Positions 1 to 6,329 are shown, counted from the first letter of the stretch. The stretch: 10,742 nt of DNA from a candidate division TA06 bacterium SM23_40 (GCA_001303705.1 LJUI01000081.1:1-10742); one strand, 5' to 3'. Numbers and translations are program-made. Notes: generated by a model not told the origin, from the letters alone.

Positions 1-104
1 TGTCCTCGGGGCTGCGAAGCGCGATATTTCCGTGGTGCCGGCAATCTGGCACCTCTATGTTGCGTCGACAGCTGGCAGTGGAATCGAGCTGGCAGTGAAA
101 TCGC
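1..104. other. left edge, no assignable gene
   Basis: No gene can be assigned before radC. One + frame is open from the left edge to a TGA at 122-124 (about 40 codons, fairly GC-rich third positions), so it could be the C-terminal tail of an upstream gene, but nothing in it is recognisable. A small inverted repeat lies at 34-39 (GGTGCC) and 48-53 (GGCACC). It could be the terminator of an upstream gene, although no T-run follows. Confidence 0.25.
70..103 (+). repeat. 17-bp tandem repeat abutting the radC -35 box
   Basis: Two head-to-tail copies of AGCTGGCAGTGRAATCG (70-86 and 87-103) differ at one base, G81 versus A98. The second copy ends one base before the predicted -35 hexamer at 105. 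Direct repeats in this place are typical of operator or activator half-sites, so a regulator of radC could bind here. The alternative is a chance slippage duplication. The unit matches no regulator site that I recognise, including LexA. Confidence 0.6.
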
Positions 105-133
105 TTGACAGGTGGGGCCGCTGAGTGTAGTAT
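105..133 (+). promoter_or_regulatory. sigma-70 promoter of radC
   Basis: The -35 is TTGACA (105-110), the spacer is exactly 17 nt, and the -10 is TAGTAT (128-133), which matches four of six consensus bases including both ends. The predicted transcript start is near 139-141, about 88 nt upstream of the radC ATG. The -35 context TCGCTTGACA is shared base for base with the promoter at 5958-5986. Confidence 0.65.
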
Positions 134-139
134 CCCGAC

Positions 140-167
140 GAGAGACCGGGCACGAGCCCGGTCTCTC
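140..167 (+). promoter_or_regulatory. 12-bp hairpin at the 5' end of the radC leader
   Basis: GAGAGACCGGGC (140-151) pairs perfectly with GCCCGGTCTCTC (156-167) around the loop ACGA. A pyrimidine-rich stretch, TCTCTATAT, follows. The stem begins at the predicted transcription start, so it would form a 5'-terminal stem-loop that stabilises the mRNA or attenuates transcription. It could instead be the terminator of a gene to the left, with the promoter overlapping its upstream flank. Confidence 0.6.
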
Positions 168-227
168 TCTCTATATGGGGGCCGGGCGCGTGGCAGGAGC
201 TGCGGGTGAGATGAGGGAGACAGGACC

Positions 228-944
228 ATGGCAGCGCGTGGACGAAGGAGGAACATCCGGGGGAGGAACATCCGGGAATGGCCCGAAGAGGAGAGGCCCC
301 GCGAGCGGCTCCTGACGAAGGGAGAAGGTGCGCTCTCCGACAGCGAGCTGCTGGCGATCATCCTCCGCACAGGAGATGCGGTCGGGGGACTCAGCGCGGT
401 GGAGCTTGCGCGTAACCTTCTGCGCCGATCGGGTGGGCTGAAGGGGCTCGACACGATGACTGCTACGGGATTGGTGAAGACGAAAGGGATCGGGCCGGCG
501 AAAGCTGCCCAGGTCAAGGCTGCAGTCGAGCTCGGCAGACGGATGCAGAGCGGGAGGCTTCGTCGAGGAAGGGGCTTCAGCTCATCGAATGAAGTGGCGG
601 AGCACTTCCTCCCGTATCTCAGGGGGCTGCGGAAAGAGGTGTTCAAGATACTGCTGCTCGATGCCCGGAACCGGATGATCCGCGAGGAGACGGTCTCCGA
701 GGGGAGCCTGACGGCGAGCATCGTCCATCCGCGGGAGGTATTCAAGGCCGCGGTCGAGGAGTCGGCAGCCTCGGTCATACTGGTTCACAATCATCCCACC
801 GGTGATCCCACGCCGTCGAAGGAAGACCGTGCCATCACCCGTCAGCTGGTCAAGGCGGGGGAGATCATGAATATCAAGGTGCTCGACCACATCATCGTGG
901 GCGACGGCGTGTACCTCAGTTTTGCCGATCAGGGGCTGTTGTAG
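228..944 (+). CDS. radC: RadC family protein (JAMM/MPN+ domain)
   Basis: The product has 238 residues, slightly longer than the roughly 220-230 usual in the family. The N-terminal UPF0758 signature is clear at residues 17-50 (REWPEEERPRERLL, then LSDSELLAIILRTG). A helix-hairpin-helix-like segment lies near 84-96 (KTKGIGPAKAAQV). The C-terminal JAMM metal site is intact, with E158 and H187-N-H189, then S197 and D200 in HNHPTGDPTPSKED. RadC was named after a repair phenotype later assigned to recG, and its real function is unsettled. The fold suggests a zinc metalloprotein, and in some bacteria relatives are tied to DNA uptake or recombination. The ATG at 228 has GAGGGAGA (213-220) seven bases upstream. 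The N-terminus contains a 15-bp tandem duplication (247-276). The gene ends 49 bp from the convergent pyrK, with no clear terminator between them. Confidence 0.95.
   Translation: MAARGRRRNIRGRNIREWPEEERPRERLLTKGEGALSDSELLAIILRTGDAVGGLSAVELARNLLRRSGGLKGLDTMTATGLVKTKGIGPAKAAQVKAAVELGRRMQSGRLRRGRGFSSSNEVAEHFLPYLRGLRKEVFKILLLDARNRMIREETVSEGSLTASIVHPREVFKAAVEESAASVILVHNHPTGDPTPSKEDRAITRQLVKAGEIMNIKVLDHIIVGDGVYLSFADQGLL
247..276 (+). repeat. perfect 15-bp tandem duplication inside radC
   Basis: GGAGGAACATCCGGG occurs twice in a row (247-261 and 262-276), adding five in-frame codons and giving the RNIRG-RNIRE doublet at residues 8-17. It lies just before the conserved EWPEEERPRE signature, in the variable tip of RadC, so function is probably unaffected. 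Each copy carries an internal GGAGG, a Shine-Dalgarno look-alike, but no good in-frame start follows it. Confidence 0.85.
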
Positions 945-993
945 CGAGTAGGGGCGATGTGGAGGTTAGGGTTGCTTCCGTGGGCAGGTATCG

Positions 994-1800
994 CTAGCTT
1001 TCTCTCCAGGAGGCATAGTCCTCGATCGTCGTGACGCGTCCATCCCTGAGACGCGCCGACCTGCCGAAGTCGGAGAGCTGGCGGAGAAGGGAAGAAGAGA
1101 AGACTGGTCCGTCGCGGCAGACCAGGTACCCGTCGCAGCAGCACTGTCCACAGATGCCGATGCCGCACTTGATGTACCGCTCGAGCGCCGCCTGGCAGGG
1201 AAGGTGGTGAGCCTCGCAGATGTCGAAAACCTGGCGCATCATCGGCTCAGGCCCGCACGTATAGACGACATCTGTCGCCTTCGGGTCGAGGAGGGAGCGG
1301 AATGCCTCAACAGCCGACCCATGAAATCCCTCCGAGCCGTCGTCAGTGGCAAATGAGACCTCGGGGAACCGGTTGCGGAAAATGAGGAGGTCCTGCGAGC
1401 GGGCTCCATAGATGACGAGCGGCTGCTGGAGCCGGTCGATGAGCGCAGCGAGGGGCACGATCCCGATGCCGCCGGCGACGACACAGGCCCGACGTGAGCG
1501 CTCCACGACGGAGAATCCGTTCCCGTACGGGCCGCGCAGCCCGATCGCAGATCCGGGAGTGAGGGAGAAGAGAGCGTGGGTGAACGGCCCTCGTTCCTTA
1601 ACCGTGATGCCAACCTCCCCTTCGAAGTGGTGAGAGAGGGAGAATGGCTTCTCGCCAACGCCCGGGAGCCAGATCATGAAGAACTGTCCTGGCTTGTACG
1701 CTGTGGAGTGACGGATGACCAGGGTCTTCACCCCGGGGGCTTCTGATATCACCTCGGTAATCTCTCGGAGCTGTGGCTGTTCGATCCTCGGACCTATCAT
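994..1800 (-). CDS. pyrK: dihydroorotate dehydrogenase electron transfer subunit
   Basis: PyrK passes electrons from the FMN of PyrD through a 2Fe-2S cluster and FAD to NAD+ in pyrimidine biosynthesis; in class 1B enzymes it forms a cytosolic complex with PyrD. From the ATG at 1800 it has 268 residues. The N-terminal half is a ferredoxin-reductase-like FAD domain with KPFSLS at 51-56 (usually RPxS, so Arg is replaced by Lys). The NAD-binding half has GGIGIVPLAAL at 110-120 and TCGPEPMM at 181-188. The C-terminal cluster ligands are C212, C217, C220 and C228 (KCGIGICGQC, then VCRDGPVF). Extra cysteines at 221 and 222 make an unusual CCC run. A GTG at 1821 would add seven residues, but it has no Shine-Dalgarno, whereas the ATG follows GAGGAGAGG closely. 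The gene lies 35 nt behind pyrD on the same strand, so it is probably co-transcribed. Confidence 0.94.
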   Translation of the reverse strand: MIGPRIEQPQLREITEVISEAPGVKTLVIRHSTAYKPGQFFMIWLPGVGEKPFSLSHHFEGEVGITVKERGPFTHALFSLTPGSAIGLRGPYGNGFSVVERSRRACVVAGGIGIVPLAALIDRLQQPLVIYGARSQDLLIFRNRFPEVSFATDDGSEGFHGSAVEAFRSLLDPKATDVVYTCGPEPMMRQVFDICEAHHLPCQAALERYIKCGIGICGQCCCDGYLVCRDGPVFSSSLLRQLSDFGRSARLRDGRVTTIEDYASWRES

Positions 1801-1835
1801 CCTCTCCTCGGCGAATCGCACAACTGCGAATCACG

Positions 1836-2747
1836 TCACTGGTGAGCTGCTCCCACTATCTCTGTCAGGCTCTCATAGCCGTGGTCTTCCATCCACGTCC
1901 TGATCTCCCGGCAGACCTCGCTGAACACGTCCATCCCCCGGTAGTACACCGCTGATCCGATGCCTACCGCCCGCGCCCCGGCCATCATCATCTCGATCGC
2001 ATCCCTCCCCGTGGTGATGCCCCCCACTCCGATGATCGGCAGGTCGACCGCCTCATAGATGTCATACACACACCGGACAGCAACCGGCCGCAGGGCAGGC
2101 CCGCTCACTCCACCCTTCTTGAATCCGAGCACCGGTCGCGCCGCCTCGATGTTGATGACCATTCCCGGGCCGATCGTGTTGACAGCGGTGATCCCGTCGG
2201 CTCCTCCATCGCGTGCCGCTTTGGCGAGATCGACGACCTCCGGCCCGCCGGCGGGGAGCTTCACAAACAGCGGCAGCTTCGTCTTGTCGCGGACGAGCGA
2301 CGTGATCCTTCTGATCGCATCGGTCGAGGCATGTCCGCCCATCAGCCCGAACCCGGGGGTATGGGGACACGAGACCGGGATCTCAGTGGCCGCGAACGGC
2401 AGCGCGGTGAGTATCTCAGCTACTGCTGCGAACTCCTCGGGCTCGGTGCCGACGGCGCTGGCGATCACCGGCACGGGCAGCTGGTCGACCGCGGCGAACT
2501 CCTCGCGTGCCGCCTCGGCGCCGGGGTTGGGATAGCCCATGGCATTGAGCATCCCCGCCTCATACGTCACGACGCATGGGTTGTCATGGCCGGACCGCGG
2601 CTCGAGACTGATCGACTTCGTCGTAACCGCACCGGCACCGCAGGATGCCACGCGCGCAAGCGAGCATCGGCTCACCCCGAGGACGCCTGAAGCCAGAATG
2701 GTCGGGTTGGGAAGCTTGATGCCGCAGAGGTCGATAGAGAGATCCAT
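1836..2747 (-). CDS. pyrD: dihydroorotate dehydrogenase, class 1 catalytic subunit
   Basis: This FMN enzyme oxidises dihydroorotate to orotate, the fourth step of UMP synthesis. The next-door pyrK points to NAD+ as acceptor (class 1B). The product has 303 residues in a single TIM barrel. Recognisable parts are TTKSISLEP at 42-50 with K44, LNAMGYPNPG at 67-76, the active-site loop VSCPH at 125-129 with catalytic C127, VNTIGPG at 189-195, GGVSGPALRP at 212-221 and GVGGI at 240-244. The style resembles archaeal-type PyrD. The oddity is that P124 and H129 stand where Asn is usual in the classical xNxSCPN loop. The chosen ATG has GAGGG five bases upstream. The frame stays open to 3137, but that upstream part is not PyrD-like and crosses the promoter and the tRNA-like remnant. 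pyrD precedes pyrK in this unit. Confidence 0.93.
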   Translation of the reverse strand: MDLSIDLCGIKLPNPTILASGVLGVSRCSLARVASCGAGAVTTKSISLEPRSGHDNPCVVTYEAGMLNAMGYPNPGAEAAREEFAAVDQLPVPVIASAVGTEPEEFAAVAEILTALPFAATEIPVSCPHTPGFGLMGGHASTDAIRRITSLVRDKTKLPLFVKLPAGGPEVVDLAKAARDGGADGITAVNTIGPGMVINIEAARPVLGFKKGGVSGPALRPVAVRCVYDIYEAVDLPIIGVGGITTGRDAIEMMMAGARAVGIGSAVYYRGMDVFSEVCREIRTWMEDHGYESLTEIVGAAHQ

Positions 2748-2820
2748 TTCGCCCTCTTGCTGATGGCGGTTAGTGGTTCGGCTGCCCGGTGACCGTAGTT
2801 CGTACTTGCGTCGGCTTGAG

Positions 2821-2849
2821 AGCCTACCCGATTCGCGCCGTCCTGTCAA
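2821..2849 (-). promoter_or_regulatory. predicted promoter of pyrD-pyrK
   Basis: On the - strand, TTGACA (2849 to 2844) is followed after 17 nt by TAGGCT (2826 to 2821). The -35 is perfect. The -10 keeps only the first T, the A and the last T. A start near 2814 would give a leader of about 67 nt, which shows no strong hairpin. No pyrimidine-attenuation element is evident. Confidence 0.5.
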
Positions 2850-2880
2850 CCGCCCCGCCCATCGGAAAGTCACTGAGCAG

Positions 2881-2933
2881 GGCTGGTAAGAGCTAACCAC
2901 CGGATCCCGGGTTCGAGTCCTGCCCGGGGAGCT
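2881..2933 (+). other. tRNA-like 3' half, probable degraded tRNA
   Basis: The stretch contains GGCTGGTAAGAGC (2881-2893), like the 3' side of a tRNA D-arm. It is followed by CCGGGTTCGAGTCCTGC (2907-2923), a T-arm with the invariant TTCGA loop and four of five stem pairs, then an acceptor-like CCGGGGAG. Only about 13 nt separate the D-like and T-like parts, so no complete anticodon arm fits. No partner for the 3' acceptor strand is seen upstream. I infer an internally deleted tRNA gene or the trace of a past tRNA-targeted integration. No integrase gene or second copy lies in the window. A functional tRNA is unlikely. Confidence 0.4.
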
Positions 2934-2988
2934 TCTCGTCAGTAAGAACCAGTCGAGTGGACAGCGTTTACAAGTTCCGACATTGACC

Positions 2989-3017
2989 ATGACACCCTTG
3001 CTCAAAGGGGGTACACT
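2989..3017 (+). promoter_or_regulatory. predicted promoter of the first two beta-helix genes
   Basis: ATGACA (2989-2994, five of six bases) is followed after 17 nt by TACACT (3012-3017). A start near 3024 gives a leader of about 180 nt. A second -10-like box, TATGAT (3027-3032), lacks a -35 at a sensible distance. The pyrD promoter (2821-2849) diverges about 140 bp away. Confidence 0.42.
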
Positions 3018-3203
3018 CAACGTGAGTATGATATTCGCGAGATTTCTGCTCGAATCAGGACTGGCAGAGGGCGCCCGGTGGCCTCGGGAATAGGCGGCAC
3101 CGCAACAGCTCGAGGGTGGGTTATTCGAGAGCGACACCGAGCGTCACTAGGTGAGGGGTCGTTCTTTTCTTTTTCTGGCTAGATTGACGAGAGGGAGGAT
3201 ACC
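3018..3203 (+). promoter_or_regulatory. leader of the first beta-helix gene
   Basis: This untranslated stretch holds a small hairpin near the predicted transcript start, with CGAG (3038-3041) pairing CTCG (3049-3052) and flanking ATT/AAT. Further down, TCAC-TAG-GTGA (3144-3154) precedes a pyrimidine run at 3162-3176. A short stem followed by a T-rich tract could act as an attenuator, but the stem has only four pairs. The Shine-Dalgarno GAGGGAGG stands five bases before the ATG at 3204. Confidence 0.3.
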
Positions 3204-4451
3204 ATGCGAGTCGCCATTCTAGGCCTGCTGGCGGCGGCATTGCTGTGCCCCCTGGTCAGCAATGCTACCGTGGTTCACGTTCCTGGCGACCAGCCCACCA
3301 TCCAGGCAGGGCTCGATGCAGCTGCCTTCGGAGATACTGTCCTGGTGGCGCCGGGAAGGTACGTGGAGAACATCATCTGGCCGGATGTTGATGGAATCAA
3401 ACTGATTGGAGACGGGAGGAGGACCACGGTTATCGATGGCAATAACGTAGCCAGCGTCATCCGCTTTAAGAGCGGAAGCATCATCACAAATTCGACAGTG
3501 GTCGAAGGATTCACGATCACCAACGGGAATGCACAGCCACCCTGGCCCTTGTCTCTGGGCGGTGGGATCTGCATATTCGCCTCCGCTCCAATTCTCAGGG
3601 ATCTTACGGTCACTGAGAATTTCGCTGACGACTTCGGCGGAGGCATATATTGCTGGGGCTCATCGAATCCCATCTTGAGCCATGTCGCCATCATCAACAA
3701 TACTGCTTTATCACGGGGCGGATACTCAGGTGGTGGGGGCTATCACCTACTGGACCACGTAACGATTGCAGGAAACGATCCGGGAGGTTTCTATATCGAA
3801 TCTGCATATCAAGGAGGCCTGTTGGTAAACTGCGTCGTTGCCTTCAACACCTTCTATGGGGTACAGCTTCAGGGGACCTCATTTCAGCCAACCTATCTGG
3901 ATATCGCCTACTCAGACATAAACGATCCTGTGTGGGAGATTGGCTACTCTGCGGTGAACTGGCTGGAAGGGAACATCGATGCGGATCCCGTGGTTGTATT
4001 GAAGGAAGAGCAAGACTATCGTCTGCTCTGGGAATCGCCCTGCATCGATGCAGGGGATCCTGACTCTCTTGACCCGGACGGCACTCGGACCGACATGGGG
4101 GCGCATTTCTTCGATCAGGATGACTACTTGACGCTCTACCTGGCGCCCCATGAGACGGAGGTATCGCCCGGCGGAATCCTCGGGGTGACCTACACGGCGA
4201 TCAACCGGTGGGCGCAGCCCGAGTCGTTCTGGGTGCTGACGGAGGCGACCCTTCCGAACGGGAACCCCCGGAATGTCCTCGGTCCGATCCCGTACACGTT
4301 GCCGGGGAATACGACCGTGCAGCAGTACATTAGTCGCGACGTGCCCTTGGCTGCGCCATTGGGTATGTATGAGTATTGGTCCCGAATCGGGGTGCCGCCG
4401 TCGACGCTGTACGATGAGGACAGCTTCGGCTTCTGGGTGACGGGGCCATAG
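3204..4451 (+). CDS. secreted right-handed parallel beta-helix protein, paralogue 1
   Basis: The product has 415 residues with a signal peptide (MRVAILGLLAAALLCPLVSNA, cut predicted near residue 21). The mature part opens with the family motif VPGDQPTIQAGLDAAAFGDTVLVAPGRY, the usual cap of PbH1 proteins. Beta-helix rungs with VEGFTITNG, GGGICIF and GGGIYCW follow to about residue 240. A junction motif, CIDAGDPDS...DPDGTR...DMGA, lies at about 280-300 and recalls the choice-of-anchor Q style. Residues 306-415 form a separate tail rich in short beta strands, shared by all three paralogues. I see no catalytic residues of a pectin lyase or other polysaccharide enzyme. A surface or extracellular binding role is plausible but unproven. 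Paralogue 2 starts 36 bp downstream. Confidence 0.9.
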   Translation: MRVAILGLLAAALLCPLVSNATVVHVPGDQPTIQAGLDAAAFGDTVLVAPGRYVENIIWPDVDGIKLIGDGRRTTVIDGNNVASVIRFKSGSIITNSTVVEGFTITNGNAQPPWPLSLGGGICIFASAPILRDLTVTENFADDFGGGIYCWGSSNPILSHVAIINNTALSRGGYSGGGGYHLLDHVTIAGNDPGGFYIESAYQGGLLVNCVVAFNTFYGVQLQGTSFQPTYLDIAYSDINDPVWEIGYSAVNWLEGNIDADPVVVLKEEQDYRLLWESPCIDAGDPDSLDPDGTRTDMGAHFFDQDDYLTLYLAPHETEVSPGGILGVTYTAINRWAQPESFWVLTEATLPNGNPRNVLGPIPYTLPGNTTVQQYISRDVPLAAPLGMYEYWSRIGVPPSTLYDEDSFGFWVTGP

Positions 4452-4487
4452 TGCGGTGGGAGAAGTTCCAACACCAAGGAGGAATGC

Positions 4488-5729
4488 ATGCGGGTCACTA
4501 CTCTAGGCTTGCTGGCGGTGGCGTTGTTGTTTCCCCTGATCGCGAATACGACCGTGATCCACGTCCCTGGCGACCAGCCCACGATTCAGGCTGGCCTCGA
4601 TGTGGCAGTCTTCGGAGATACTGTTCTTGTCGCGCCGGGAAGGTACATTGAGAACATTATCTGGCCGGATGTGGACGGGATCAAGCTGATAGGAGACGGA
4701 AGGGAAAGCACGATTATCGACGGGAATCATGTGGCCAGCGTGATTCGCTTTGAGACTCATGATATCATCACCAACGCGACGGTCGTCGAAGGATTCACCA
4801 TCACGAACGGGAACGCGCTTCCCCCGTGGCCTGAGTCAGAGGGTGGCGGGATTTTCCTGTTCTACGCTGATCCGATTCTGAGGAACCTGGCTATCCGGGA
4901 GAACTTCGCCGACGACTTCGGAGGAGGTGTCTATTCCTGGGGTTCGTATCCCATTCTCAGCCATGTTCTCATTGCCGACAATGAAGCGATCTCCCGGGGG
5001 GGATTCGTGGGCGACAGGGGCTCGCCTACCTTGGATCACGTAACCGTTGCCGGGAACACTCCGGGCGGCCTCTATTTCGGTGAACAATCGTCGGGGTCGT
5101 TAGAGAACTGTATTGTCTCCTCCAACTATCTGTACGGGATAGAGCTCGTCTCCGGCATGTATTCGGCCACCGTGATAAGCATCGCCTGGTCGGATATCGA
5201 TGATCAAGTGTGGCTCATCGGCAACTCCTATGTGAACTGGCTGGGAGTGAATATCGACGAAGATCCTCTGTTTGCGCTGGAGGAGGAGCAGGACTATCGT
5301 CTGCTCTGGGAATCACCCTGTATCGATGCCGGCGATCCGAGTATCCTCGACCCGGACGACACTCGGACCGACATGGGAACGTACTTCTTCGATCAAGATG
5401 ACTACCTGACGCTCTACCTGACGCCCGATCAGCCCGAGGTATCGCCCGGCGGGATCCTGGGAGTCACGTACACGGCGATCAACCGGTGGGCGCAGTCCGA
5501 GCCGTTCTGGGTATTGACAGAGGCGACCCTTCCGAACGGGAACCCCCGGAATGTCCTCGGTCCGATCCCGTACATGTTGCCAGCGAATACGACCGTGCAG
5601 CAGCACATCGGTCACAATGTGCCCCTGGCTGCGCCAGCGGCTATGTACGGGTATCGGTCCCGGATCGGGGTGCCGCCGTCGACATTGTACGACGAGGATA
5701 GTTTTGCGTTCAGGGTGGTGGAGCCCTGA
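4488..5729 (+). CDS. secreted right-handed parallel beta-helix protein, paralogue 2
   Basis: The product has 413 residues and the same layout as the gene before it. A signal peptide ends near ANT (residues 19-21), followed by VPGDQPTIQAGLDVAVFGDTVL, Gly-rich rungs (GGGIFLF, GGGVYSW), CIDAGDPSI with DPDDTR and DMGT, and the tail at 304-413. The N-terminal cap and tail are nearly identical to paralogue 1, and the middle rungs (about residues 150-250) have diverged. One 55-nt stretch (5520-5574) is identical to 4242-4296. The start has AAGGAGG five bases upstream. Only 36 bp separate it from the previous stop and no promoter is visible there, so it is probably the second gene of one transcript. 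The function is unknown; a surface-exposed binding or structural protein is likely. Confidence 0.9.
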   Translation: MRVTTLGLLAVALLFPLIANTTVIHVPGDQPTIQAGLDVAVFGDTVLVAPGRYIENIIWPDVDGIKLIGDGRESTIIDGNHVASVIRFETHDIITNATVVEGFTITNGNALPPWPESEGGGIFLFYADPILRNLAIRENFADDFGGGVYSWGSYPILSHVLIADNEAISRGGFVGDRGSPTLDHVTVAGNTPGGLYFGEQSSGSLENCIVSSNYLYGIELVSGMYSATVISIAWSDIDDQVWLIGNSYVNWLGVNIDEDPLFALEEEQDYRLLWESPCIDAGDPSILDPDDTRTDMGTYFFDQDDYLTLYLTPDQPEVSPGGILGVTYTAINRWAQSEPFWVLTEATLPNGNPRNVLGPIPYMLPANTTVQQHIGHNVPLAAPAAMYGYRSRIGVPPSTLYDEDSFAFRVVEP

Positions 5730-5957
5730 TGGGGAGGCAGGCGGAAGGCTCGTGAGCGGGCCCGGCTCCCGGATACGCGGGTCTCGGCTGTCAGGGGATA
5801 TGCGGACGGTACATGCGCCGGTTGGGTTGACTCGGGAGCATCGGGCGCCCTACGGTGAGGCGTTCGAGGGTCCCGGGTATACGTGCCCGGGGGATACGGG
5901 CCCGGGGGAGGGACATCGAGTTGAGCGTGCTTTGGCGCTTGTGATGCAGTTTTTCGC
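5730..5957 (+). other. intergenic stretch with CCCGGG repeats
   Basis: No gene is supported. Three CCCGGG cores (5872-5877, 5886-5891, 5901-5906) recur every 14-15 bp with a similar GATACG or TATACG spacer, making a short degenerate tandem repeat. The cores are self-complementary, so the RNA could fold in several GC-rich ways. A related GGATACG occurs at 5769-5775. GAGC (5754-5757) can pair with GCTC (5765-5768) just after paralogue 2. Any terminator of the two-gene unit must lie here, but none has a convincing T-run. T5 at 5950-5954 touches the next promoter. Confidence 0.4.
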
Positions 5958-5986
5958 TTGACACCGCCGAGGATTGATGATATAAT
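5958..5986 (+). promoter_or_regulatory. perfect consensus sigma-70 promoter
   Basis: TTGACA (5958-5963), a 17-nt spacer and TATAAT (5981-5986) match the consensus at all twelve positions with the optimal spacing. A run of five T lies just upstream of the -35. The start should be near 5992-5994. It drives the structured leader and paralogue 3, about 337 nt downstream. A perfect promoter is uncommon for an ordinary gene and suggests strong expression that is controlled later, or a stable RNA. Confidence 0.85.
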
Positions 5987-5992
5987 TCCCAA

Positions 5993-6329
5993 AACGGTGA
6001 GCAATGGTTGCTCCGGCATATTCCCGGCGATGGCCGGGGGATGTGCCGAAAGAGATACTAGACATAGCGGTGTGGAAGGGCGGTGGTTGTACGGTGGCGG
6101 ATGAGGTGAGGGGTATGCCGGGAGCCGACAAAGCAGTCGGCTCCGGTAAAGAGAATGTTGTGACGGTGAACGGCTACACGCCTGGAGCGTAGTAGTGAGG
6201 GCTCCGAGGATGTAGCCGTGTGTATTTGGCGTTACTGGGGGAGCCGCGCGAGGGAGGTGCGGAGGGGAATCTAGTAGGCCGGGAGACACACATCGTCACC
6301 TAAACGTGCATCAAAAGGAGGGTGGCTCG
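5993..6329 (+). ncRNA. structured leader or small RNA candidate
   Basis: The expected transcript has four strong local structures. Hairpin A is GAGCAA (5999-6004) with TTGCTC (6008-6013). Hairpin B abuts it, with CGGCA/TGCCG (6014-6018, 6044-6048) around CCCGGC/GCCGGG (6023-6028, 6033-6038) and a GATG loop. Hairpin C is GGAGCCGAC/GTCGGCTCC (6121-6129, 6136-6144), which extends past a one-base bulge to 6116 and 6148. Hairpin D is a 9-bp stem (6170-6178, 6211-6219) enclosing GGAGC/GCTCC (6184-6188, 6201-6205), with CCT/AGG added across a bulge. Between B and C is a purine-rich, poorly paired tract. The end carries the AAGGAGG of the next gene, and I see no terminator, so read-through is likely. 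It resembles no riboswitch, tmRNA, 6S, SRP or RNase P RNA that I recognise. The 62-codon frame at 6004-6192 lacks a ribosome site. Confidence 0.55.

Noticed and set aside
2-124. Partial coding end at the left edge
   Set aside because: About 40 open codons with fair composition, but no motif, and it would run through the tandem repeat and the radC promoter. It cannot be decided without flanking sequence.
2059-2690. Long + strand frames of 158 and 119 codons
   Set aside because: They are antisense shadows of pyrD, which has unmistakable motifs on the - strand.
3027-3032. TATGAT as the -10 of the first beta-helix gene
   Set aside because: The hexamer is good, but the -35 at the 17-nt position is AAAGGG and no TGN extension precedes it. 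ATGACA-N17-TACACT just upstream fits better.
2748-3137. N-terminal extension of the pyrD frame, open to 3137
   Set aside because: The added 130 residues are not PyrD-like, cover the predicted promoter and the tRNA-like remnant, and the ATG at 2747 has a proper ribosome site. The product from 2747 has the normal family length.
6004-6192. 62-codon frame within the structured leader
   Set aside because: No Shine-Dalgarno precedes it, the start lies in a hairpin stem, and the composition is not protein-like. A leader peptide is not excluded but not supported.
5612-6289. 225-codon - strand frame
   Set aside because: It is Pro/Ser/His-rich low-complexity translation of GC-rich DNA, overlaps the end of paralogue 2, the strong promoter and the leader, and has no start signal.
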